The position numbers and the translations under genes were made by a program. Shown here in pieces: positions 1 through 5,424 of a stretch of 6,760 nt of DNA. The notes beneath the pieces were generated by a model that was not told the DNA's origin, did not search any database, and saw only the letters and a list, made by a program, of their open reading frames with translations. The DNA comes from Chloroflexota bacterium (GTDB taxonomy: Bacteria > Chloroflexota > Anaerolineae > Anaerolineales > UBA4823): assembly GCA_030613705.1 (NCBI GenBank), contig JAUWLJ010000113.1:1-6760 (forward strand), in the 5' to 3' direction. Every line of letters begins with the position of its first letter. Position 1 is the first letter of the stretch.

Positions 1-2
1 AA

Positions 3-46
3 TAATAATATTACTGCATTTATTCAAAAGTGCAGTAATATTATTA
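3..46. repeat. AT-rich perfect inverted repeat
   Basis: The arms 3-18 and 31-46 are perfect reverse complements over 16 bp (core AATATTACTGCA / TGCAGTAATATT) around a 12-base loop. Only about 3 of 16 pairs are G-C, and no T-tract follows on the + strand, so this is not a standard intrinsic terminator. It could be a protein-binding palindrome, the end of a small mobile element, or a structured end of an upstream transcript. The sequence does not decide between these. Confidence 0.6.
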
Positions 47-160
47 ATACATCAGGTTTAGTTCCGGTAATATGTGTTATCGGTACTGAGTGAGCTTAAA
101 TTTAGTTGAATTAATCTATATCGGGAATGTATAGCGTTAGCCCTCTCCATAGTCCATATA

Positions 161-210
161 GCCGATCACCTGGCAATGACTCTCATTAATAGGTGGTCGG
201 CTTTTATATT
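161..210 (+). terminator. Probable Rho-independent terminator
   Basis: GCCGATCACCT (161-171) pairs with AGGTGGTCGGC (191-201) over 11 bp with one G-T wobble, around a 19-base loop. The run TTTTATATT (202-210) follows. The stem is GC-rich enough and the T-run is on the + strand. It would end a transcript coming from the left, either a gene beyond the window edge or a short RNA from the weak candidate promoter near 106-135. The long loop lowers confidence slightly. Confidence 0.6.
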
Positions 211-221
211 CTTGAAGGGAG

Positions 222-265
222 GAGATTGCTTCACCCCGGGAAGTACACCGGGGTTCGCAATAACG
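222..265. repeat. Intergenic palindromic repeat, short copy
   Basis: The element reads GAGATTGC ... GCAATAACG. The outer arms ATTGC (225-229) and GCAAT (257-261) pair. After a small internal loop, ACCCCGG (233-239) pairs with CCGGGGT (248-254) around an 8-base loop. The same borders recur at 333-418. Elements with GAGATTGC / GCAATGAC borders are common between genes in several bacterial phyla, including Chloroflexota (recalled knowledge, not searched). No protein is encoded. Confidence 0.6.
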
Positions 266-271
266 TTAAGT

Positions 272-308
272 CGGGTATGTTCACCTCTGGTGGACCAGGG
301 TTCACCCG
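272..308. repeat. Nested palindrome between the two repeat copies
   Basis: CTGGT (287-291) and ACCAG (294-298) form a tight inverted repeat. It lies inside wider arms CGGGT (272-276) and ACCCG (304-308). The unpaired stretches between inner and outer arms are 10 and 5 bases, so the fold is imperfect. It may be a degraded part of the neighbouring repeats or a separate structured element. There is no T-tract to make it a terminator. Confidence 0.35.
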
Positions 309-332
309 GCCTACTGTGATTTTATAAAAGAC

Positions 333-418
333 GAGATTGCCACGCCGCCAATAGGCGGCTCGCCCCGCTACCAGTGTCCCCGCAGGAGCGGGACAGGCTC
401 CACTTCGCTCGCATGACG
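333..418. repeat. Intergenic palindromic repeat, long copy
   Basis: This element opens with GAGATTGC (333-340) and closes with TCGCTCGCATGACG (405-418), so it has the same borders as the copy at 222-265. Inside are two hairpins: GCCGCC (344-349) with GGCGGC (354-359) around AATA, and TGTCCC (375-380) with GGGACA (390-395) around a 9-base loop. On the opposite strand it reads GCGAGCGAAGTGGAG ..., a form typical of dispersed intergenic repeats. The right border lacks one A relative to GCAATGACG. It ends about 50 bases before the rpsT promoter. Confidence 0.6.
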
Positions 419-468
419 TGTTTTCGTTATAAATTAGGGACCGAAAATGAGGAATTCGCCTGAATAAC

Positions 469-497
469 TGGACAAAACCCTGCGGATCAAGTAAAAT
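469..497 (+). promoter_or_regulatory. Probable sigma70-type promoter of rpsT
   Basis: A -35 box TGGACA (469-474, 5 of 6 to TTGACA) and a -10 box TAAAAT (492-497, 5 of 6 to TATAAT) are separated by the ideal 17 bases. Transcription would start near 504 and give a leader of about 35 bases containing the GGAGG ribosome binding site (527-531). It is the best promoter match upstream of rpsT. Confidence 0.6.
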
Positions 498-538
498 TAC
501 GCGCTGCAAAATAGGAAAGGAAAGTTGGAGGCAATATT

Positions 539-814
539 TTGGCTAATCTCAAATCCGCAATTAAACGTAACCGGCAGAACAAGAAACGCCGCCTGCGAAA
601 TCGAGTTTATCGGGGTGAGGCACGTACATACATTCGTGATGCCCGGGCATCAATGCTGGCAGAAAATTTGGAAGACGCGCGTGTGTCAACCCTCAAGGCG
701 GTGAAAGCGTTAGATAAAGCTGCTGAAAAAGGGATTATTCACAAGAACAACGCTGCCCGACGGAAAAGCCGATTGATGAAGCAGTTGAATGCCCTTGAAA
801 AACAGAACGCCTGA
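539..814 (+). CDS. rpsT: Small ribosomal subunit protein bS20
   Basis: This encodes ribosomal protein bS20, which binds 16S rRNA in the body of the 30S subunit and is needed early in assembly. The 91-residue, very basic product is of normal length. It has the family features: MANLKSAIKRNRQNKKRRLR at the N-terminus, an alpha-helical middle, and the conserved HKNNAARRKSRL segment (residues 68-79). The start codon is TTG. It is supported by GGAGG at 527-531 with 7 bases of spacing and by the usual family start M-A-N. The E. coli rpsT gene also starts with UUG, and there this is part of its autogenous control. A similar low-efficiency start here may serve the same purpose, but that is inference. 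The gene stands alone, with its own promoter (469-497) and terminator (846-871). Confidence 0.97.
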   Translation: MANLKSAIKRNRQNKKRRLRNRVYRGEARTYIRDARASMLAENLEDARVSTLKAVKALDKAAEKGIIHKNNAARRKSRLMKQLNALEKQNA

Positions 815-845
815 TCTTAAATGGTCTTATTCTTAGCGAAACCAT

Positions 846-871
846 ACGGGAGCTTAGTAGCTCCCGTTTTT
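846..871 (+). terminator. Rho-independent terminator of rpsT
   Basis: ACGGGAGCT (846-854) pairs perfectly with AGCTCCCGT (859-867) over 9 bp around the loop TAGT. A run of five T (867-871) follows. It lies 32 bases after the rpsT stop codon and separates rpsT from the argS transcription unit. Confidence 0.9.
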
Positions 872-884
872 GATTCAATAATCA

Positions 885-911
885 TTCAAAGATAGGGATG
901 AATGTTATAAT
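885..911 (+). promoter_or_regulatory. Extended -10 promoter upstream of argS
   Basis: TGTTATAAT (903-911) is a perfect extended -10 element, with TG one base before a consensus TATAAT (906-911). The -35 region is poor: TTCAAA at 885-890 matches 4 of 6 with a short 15-base spacer. This is tolerable for extended -10 promoters. Transcription would start near 918 and leave a leader of about 56 bases before argS. As the first promoter after the rpsT terminator, it probably serves argS and the genes behind it. Confidence 0.55.
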
Positions 912-973
912 CCTCTTTCGGTAGAACCTGGTAAAAGACGAAGATTAAAAATCCTCTTACCGACGGAAAGTCT

Positions 974-2740
974 ATGTTTGAACGCGAACAGCAAGCTATC
1001 GAGGACCAAATTCGAGAATATCTCGCCAGTCATAGTATCCCTGAACTGGATGATTTTCATTGGAACCCGATCCCTTTTGCCGGGGGGTGGGGGATTTCAA
1101 CACCGTGTTTTCCACTGGCTGCCCTGGAAGCGCGCGCCGGAAAGAAAATCAATGTTCCCCAACGGGCGCAGGAGATCGCCTCTGGATTGGCAGAGCACCT
1201 CGGTATTCCGGAGGGTTTCAGTGGGGTTGAGGCTCTAAATGGATATTTAAACCTTTTTTACTCCTCGGCGGAATTCTCCCGACGCGTGGTCGACAGAGTC
1301 TTGGAGGAAGGAGCAGATTTTGGCCGTCAGGCACCCTTTGGAAAACAGGTGATGGTTGAGTTTTCCAACCCCAACACTCACAAGGCTTTTCATGTAGGTC
1401 ACTTGCGCAGCGCAATCCTGGGGGAATCGATCGCCCGCATACTGGCGTTCGCAGGTTATGACGTAGTGCGTGCTAACTACATTGGGGATATGGGGCTGCA
1501 CGTGATCAAGTGGCTCTGGAATTACCAGCGCTACCATCTGGGAGAAAAACCCCCTGCGGATACAACCAAATGGATGGGAGACCTTTACAGCGAAGCCATT
1601 AAGCGCCTGGAAGGTGATCCTGAGCTGGAAGCTGAGGTCCGGGAGCTGTATTCCCGCTGGGACCGGCGGGATCCCGAAGTGGTCGCGCTGTGGGAAGAGA
1701 CTCGCCAGTGGTCCCTGGATCATTTTGAAAAAATTTACCAGATATTGGATATCCACTTCGATCGCTGGTACTCCAATTCGGAAATGGAGCAACCCGGGAA
1801 AATGGTCGTGGAACAATTTATCGAAGAGGGGATCGCGGAGGATGAACGGCCCACGGGAGGCCCGGTAATTGTGCGCATAGACGACAAGCTGGGATTAGAG
1901 AAGGAGAAATACCGGGTGCTGGTCGTATTACGCTCGGATGGTACCGCGCTCTACGCTACCGAGGACCTGGCTTTAGCCATCAAGAAGTTCTCTGATTACA
2001 ATCTGTACTCTTCTATCTATATTGTGGATGTGCGCCAGTCACTGCATTTCGAACAAGTATTTAAGACCCTCGAGATCGCCGGGTATCCATGGGCGACGCG
2101 CAGCCAGCACCTGCCTTATGAAGTGGTGAATTTACCGGGCAATGTGGTCATGGCTTCGCGTGATGGCACTATCGTGCTGCTTGAAGGGTTGATCGACGAG
2201 TCCCAAGAGCGCGCCCTGGAGATTGTCGAGGAGAAGAATCCTTCACTGAGTGACGAGCAGAAAGAGGATGTAGCGCGAGCGGTTGGTTTAGGGGCTTTGA
2301 AGTACCCCATGCTGGCTCGTGATAACACCAAGATCGTCACCTTTGATTGGGAAAGCGCCTTAGATTTCAACGGTCAAGCAGCCCCCTATATACAATACGC
2401 ACATGTTCGCGCAAACAGCATCTTACGCCGCTTAGAAGATCCCCTGCCGGATTCGGCTCCCATCGAACATGAGCTGGATCCTGCGGAAATCCAGCTGATC
2501 GATGCCATTTCGCGCTTCCCAGGCGAAGTGCAGCGAGCTGCCGCTGAATATAAGACTCTCCATATCACCAATTTAACTTTTGATCTGGCGCGGTCATTTA
2601 ATGATTTTTATAAGCAATGCCCGGTCTTAAAAGCAGATCCTGATATCCGGGCATACCGATTGCGCCTCGTGGCCGCCGCTCGACAGACGATCGCTAACGC
2701 ACTGAATCTATTGAGTATTCTGGCCCCCGAGGTCATGTAA
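974..2740 (+). CDS. argS: Arginyl-tRNA synthetase (class Ia)
   Basis: This cytoplasmic enzyme charges tRNA-Arg with arginine using ATP. The 588 residues match the family's usual 550-600. The N-terminal additional domain (about 1-110) is followed by the Rossmann catalytic core with the HIGH-type motif HVGH (140-143) in NPNTHKAFHVGHLRSAILG. The core continues through the SDGTALYATEDLA segment (321-333) and MASRDG (393-398), which stands where KMSKS lies in other class I enzymes. Many arginyl enzymes lack the second Lys of KMSKS and use a Lys just before HIGH instead; K137 fits that role. The anticodon-binding DALR domain begins at YIQYAHVRANSI (472-483) and ends in LLSILAPEVM. The ATG at 974 has a weak site, GGA (965-967), 6 bases upstream. 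It is probably the first gene of a four-gene operon. Its leader (about 918-973) can form alternative hairpins. Confidence 0.96.
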   Translation: MFEREQQAIEDQIREYLASHSIPELDDFHWNPIPFAGGWGISTPCFPLAALEARAGKKINVPQRAQEIASGLAEHLGIPEGFSGVEALNGYLNLFYSSAEFSRRVVDRVLEEGADFGRQAPFGKQVMVEFSNPNTHKAFHVGHLRSAILGESIARILAFAGYDVVRANYIGDMGLHVIKWLWNYQRYHLGEKPPADTTKWMGDLYSEAIKRLEGDPELEAEVRELYSRWDRRDPEVVALWEETRQWSLDHFEKIYQILDIHFDRWYSNSEMEQPGKMVVEQFIEEGIAEDERPTGGPVIVRIDDKLGLEKEKYRVLVVLRSDGTALYATEDLALAIKKFSDYNLYSSIYIVDVRQSLHFEQVFKTLEIAGYPWATRSQHLPYEVVNLPGNVVMASRDGTIVLLEGLIDESQERALEIVEEKNPSLSDEQKEDVARAVGLGALKYPMLARDNTKIVTFDWESALDFNGQAAPYIQYAHVRANSILRRLEDPLPDSAPIEHELDPAEIQLIDAISRFPGEVQRAAAEYKTLHITNLTFDLARSFNDFYKQCPVLKADPDIRAYRLRLVAAARQTIANALNLLSILAPEVM

Positions 2741-2744
2741 CCCG

Positions 2745-2762
2745 GGGATGTTTTCGCATCCC
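2745..2762 (+). other. Intercistronic hairpin after argS
   Basis: GGGATG (2745-2750) pairs with CATCCC (2757-2762) around TTTTCG. No T-run follows, so it is probably not a terminator. It may mark a processing or stability site between argS and the next gene. Confidence 0.4.
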
Positions 2763-2799
2763 TGACCAAACTAATCGAATAAGGAGATTGAACCAAGCT

Positions 2800-4119
2800 A
2801 TGCCACCTATCCGTACCTTGATCATGGGCGCCGCCGGGCGTGATTTCCATAACTTTAATGTATTCTTCAGAGATAATGCGGATTATGAGGTGATCGCTTT
2901 CACCGCAGCTCAAATTCCCAACATAGAAGGGCGCAGATACCCTGCGCAGTTAGCAGGTTCAAGTTATCCCGAAGGAATTCCTATACATCCTGAAGAGGAT
3001 CTATCCCAGCTGATAAAGGACAAGGCGATCGATCTGGTTATTTTTGCCTACAGTGATGTGCCCCATGAGTATGTAATGCACCAGGCTTCTCTAGTGATAA
3101 ACGCTGGGGCGGATTTTCAGCTCATGGGATCGGAAAAGACCGAGCTCAAATCCTCCAAGCCAGTTGTGGCAGTTTGCGCTGTGCGTACTGGGGCAGGGAA
3201 AAGCCAGACCACCAGGCGTGTATCAAAAATACTGGGTGAAATGGGATACCAGGTGGCCGCGATTCGCCACCCAATGCCATACGGTGATCTCGTCGCGCAA
3301 GCAGTACAGCGTTTTGCGAAATATGAAGACCTCGATCAGCAAAACTGCACTATCGAAGAGCGGGAGGAATACGAACCTCATATCGATAATGGTGTCGTGG
3401 TTTATGCTGGAGTCGATTATGAGCGCATCTTACACCAGGCGGAGGAAGAAGTTGATATCATCTTATGGGATGGTGGCAACAACGATCTGCCATTTATTAC
3501 TCCTGACCTGCACATCGTAGTCGCCGATCCCCACCGACCTGGTCATGAACTGGCCTACCACCCAGGGGAGACAAATGCCCGGGCAGCAGATGTGTTTGTG
3601 ATCAATAAAGTTGACACCGCAGCAGCCGAAGACGTGATGACCGTTCGCGAAAACCTTTATTTGCTCAACCCTACTGCGACAGTCATCGAAGCTGCCTCGC
3701 CTCTCATCGTCGACGATCCGCTCGCAATCCGGGGTCAACGCGTTCTGGTAGTAGAAGATGGGCCAACACTGACGCATGGAGGAATGGCTTATGGTGCTGG
3801 ATGGGTAGCTGCCCGTCGCTTTGGGGCTGCCGAGATCGTCGATCCACGCCCATTCGCAGTGGGTTCCATTCTCCAGACCTACCGCAATTACCCCTCCACT
3901 GGTGATATCTTGCCTGCAATGGGATATGGTGAGGAGATGGTCCGCGAGCTCGAACAAACCATCAACAATGCTGATGTTGACTTGGTGATCATTGGTACGC
4001 CAATTGACCTGGCGGGGTTACTTAAGATCAATAAACCAAGCCAGCGAGTGCGTTATGAGCTACAAGAGATCGGACAGCCGACTTTAACAGATATGCTGCA
4101 AATGAAGTTTCAAAAGTAA
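2800..4119 (+). CDS. Cyclic 2,3-diphosphoglycerate synthetase-like P-loop protein
   Basis: The 439-residue cytoplasmic protein resembles the COG2403 'predicted GTPase' group. That group includes archaeal cyclic 2,3-diphosphoglycerate synthetase (CpgS), which closes 2,3-DPG to its cyclic form with ATP. An N-terminal Rossmann-like part begins with MGAAGRDFHNFNVFFR (9-24). A P-loop-like VRTGAGKS (128-135) follows, lacking the usual A/G at the first position, then ILWDGGNND (221-229) as a Walker B-like strand. NKVD (269-272) looks like a G4 nucleotide-specificity motif, and EDGPTLTHGGM (319-329) is conserved in the group as I recall it. The ATG at 2800 is preferred because the homology starts there. 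AAGGAG (2781-2786) lies 13 bases upstream, which is long, but the alternative TTG at 2788 would leave only 1 base. It follows argS by 59 bases. In bacteria the real substrate of this family is uncertain, so the exact reaction should be treated as unknown. Confidence 0.7.
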   Translation: MPPIRTLIMGAAGRDFHNFNVFFRDNADYEVIAFTAAQIPNIEGRRYPAQLAGSSYPEGIPIHPEEDLSQLIKDKAIDLVIFAYSDVPHEYVMHQASLVINAGADFQLMGSEKTELKSSKPVVAVCAVRTGAGKSQTTRRVSKILGEMGYQVAAIRHPMPYGDLVAQAVQRFAKYEDLDQQNCTIEEREEYEPHIDNGVVVYAGVDYERILHQAEEEVDIILWDGGNNDLPFITPDLHIVVADPHRPGHELAYHPGETNARAADVFVINKVDTAAAEDVMTVRENLYLLNPTATVIEAASPLIVDDPLAIRGQRVLVVEDGPTLTHGGMAYGAGWVAARRFGAAEIVDPRPFAVGSILQTYRNYPSTGDILPAMGYGEEMVRELEQTINNADVDLVIIGTPIDLAGLLKINKPSQRVRYELQEIGQPTLTDMLQMKFQK

Positions 4120-4130
4120 ACCAGCGTCTT

Positions 4131-4162
4131 TGGCAAGGAGCGGTGAAACTTAGTTCTTGCCA
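4131..4162 (+). other. Hairpin between the CpgS-like gene and the methyltransferase
   Basis: TGGCAAG (4131-4137) pairs perfectly with CTTGCCA (4156-4162) around an 18-base loop. The only Shine-Dalgarno-like sequence before the methyltransferase, AAGGAG (4135-4140), lies partly inside the 5' arm. The following bases, TTAATTT, are a poor T-run, so this would be at best a weak terminator. It could lower expression of the two downstream genes. Confidence 0.4.
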
Positions 4163-4175
4163 TTAATTTCTACAC

Positions 4176-5420
4176 ATGCCTTATCTCACCTGGGATTCGA
4201 AAACTCCTCCCCAACCAGTATCAGCTGCACTGCGGCTGGATACCATTGTTTACCCCCAAGGGAATGGATACCCGGATGCTGAACCAGAAAATCAGATAAT
4301 CCTCGGCGATAATTTAGCCATCATGTCTGCTTTGTTGCCTGATTATGAGGGCAAGATTGATTTAATCTACGCCGATCCACCCTTTTACACAAACCGCCGC
4401 TATCCTGTGCGGGTTGGTCGTGACGAAGATTCAAGACGACCAAAGGAGTGGCAACTGGCAGATGGCTATGCAGATCACTGGGAGAATATCGAAGCCTATC
4501 TTGATATGCTTTTCCCACGTTTGCAGCTCATGTATCGCCTGCTGGCCCCGCAAGGCACACTCTATCTGCACCTCGACTGGCACGCTGACCACTACGCCCG
4601 CTTGCTCCTGGATGAGATCTTTGGTCCGGATCGCTTGTTGAATGAAATAATCTGGGTTTACCATGGTCCATCACCCATCCGCAGCGCTTTCAATCGCAAA
4701 CACGACACTATCCTCGCCTATACCAAGAGCCCGACCTATACCTTCAATGTGGATGCTGTGCGTGTGCCATACAATCCAAAAACGATCAAAACCTTCGCCT
4801 CATCCCCCAAAGCAGGTTTTGGTAAGGTTCCAGATCTGGAGCGTGGAAAAGTCCCTGAAGATTGGTGGTATTTCCCGGTGGTCGCTCGCCTGCATAACGA
4901 GCGTACAGGATATCCGACCCAAAAACCACAAGCTCTGCTTGAGCGCATCATTCTGGCCAGCTCTAATCCCGGAGACCTGGTCGCAGATTTCTTTTGTGGG
5001 TCTGGGACGACTTCCCTGGTCGCTTCTCAGCTAGATCGCCGATTTATCGCTAATGACCTCTCCTGGCGCGCAGTTCACACCGCGCGTGCCAGACATATTG
5101 CTGGATCGACCCATCCGTTCAATATAAAGTATGAATCAAGTTTGAAACTCAAACGAATATCCGGGCATCGAAATGATTTCCAACTAAATGATAATATGCT
5201 GATTATCCATCCGAACCTTCTGGTCGATTTGGATTATTGGGAGATTGATCCAGATTGGGATGGTCAGGTTTTTTGCAGCGTATCTCAAGCCATCCGGCCA
5301 CGAAAGAAGGGACCAATTCCGGGAGAGCTGACCCTCCCCAATTCAATTGGCACACGGAATATTGCAGTCCGTCTGGTGAAAATCGACGGCGAACAAACTC
5401 AATTTATCTACACGGGTTGA
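4176..5420 (+). CDS. Site-specific DNA methyltransferase, beta class
   Basis: This 414-residue protein should transfer a methyl group from S-adenosylmethionine to an exocyclic amino group in DNA, probably adenine N6. Motifs appear in the beta-class order. LGDNLAIMSALL (43-54) is followed by catalytic motif IV DPPF (67-70) and LYLHLDWHADHYARLLLDEI (129-148). A likely target-recognition region spans about 160-245, then comes PTQKP (247-251) and the AdoMet-binding motif I DFFCGSGTT (271-279). It resembles type III Mod-like and solitary methylases. About 100 further residues (310-414) follow, including DYWEIDPDWDGQVF (353-366); such tails occur in some of these methylases, and their role is unknown to me. 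The only available start is the ATG at 4176, since TAA at 4164-4166 closes the frame upstream. It has no nearby Shine-Dalgarno sequence. No restriction enzyme or specificity subunit is present in the window. The recognition sequence cannot be read from the protein. Confidence 0.88.
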   Translation: MPYLTWDSKTPPQPVSAALRLDTIVYPQGNGYPDAEPENQIILGDNLAIMSALLPDYEGKIDLIYADPPFYTNRRYPVRVGRDEDSRRPKEWQLADGYADHWENIEAYLDMLFPRLQLMYRLLAPQGTLYLHLDWHADHYARLLLDEIFGPDRLLNEIIWVYHGPSPIRSAFNRKHDTILAYTKSPTYTFNVDAVRVPYNPKTIKTFASSPKAGFGKVPDLERGKVPEDWWYFPVVARLHNERTGYPTQKPQALLERIILASSNPGDLVADFFCGSGTTSLVASQLDRRFIANDLSWRAVHTARARHIAGSTHPFNIKYESSLKLKRISGHRNDFQLNDNMLIIHPNLLVDLDYWEIDPDWDGQVFCSVSQAIRPRKKGPIPGELTLPNSIGTRNIAVRLVKIDGEQTQFIYTG

Positions 5421-5424
5421 TATT

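Larger units (their letters stand above)
1..538. other. Non-coding intergenic region upstream of rpsT
   Basis: No frame on either strand here has both a credible ribosome binding site and a recognisable protein. The first 130 bases are AT-rich. Bases 210-420 are GC-richer and full of inverted repeats. The region holds an AT-rich hairpin, a terminator, two copies of an intergenic repeat, a palindrome between them and the rpsT promoter, each listed separately. A frame open from the left edge ends with TGA at 91-93. It could be the last 30 codons of a gene lying to the left, but its peptide is not recognisable. Confidence 0.7.

Noticed and set aside
1..93. Frame open from the left edge to a TGA at 91-93, possible C-terminus of an upstream gene
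   Set aside because: Thirty codons in AT-rich DNA can stay open by chance, the peptide is not recognisable, and an inverted repeat covers half of it. Sequence to the left is needed.
222..418. CRISPR array
   Set aside because: There are only two diverged, differently sized palindromic copies, with no regular spacing or uniform direct repeats.
231..509. 92-codon open frame on the - strand
   Set aside because: It lies over the intergenic repeats and the rpsT promoter. Its translation resembles no known protein, and it is explained by the GC-rich palindromes.
912..973. T-box riboswitch before argS
   Set aside because: The leader is only about 60 bases and lacks the T-box sequence and a terminator/antiterminator pair.
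1247..1816. 189-codon open frame on the - strand
   Set aside because: It lies fully inside argS, whose motifs are unmistakable, so it is a shadow of that gene's codon pattern.
2788..2799. TTG at 2788 as the start of the CpgS-like gene
   Set aside because: AAGGAG would be only one base from it, and the family similarity begins at the ATG at 2800.
3463..3957. 164-codon open frame on the - strand
   Set aside because: It is contained within the CpgS-like gene and has no recognisable domain.
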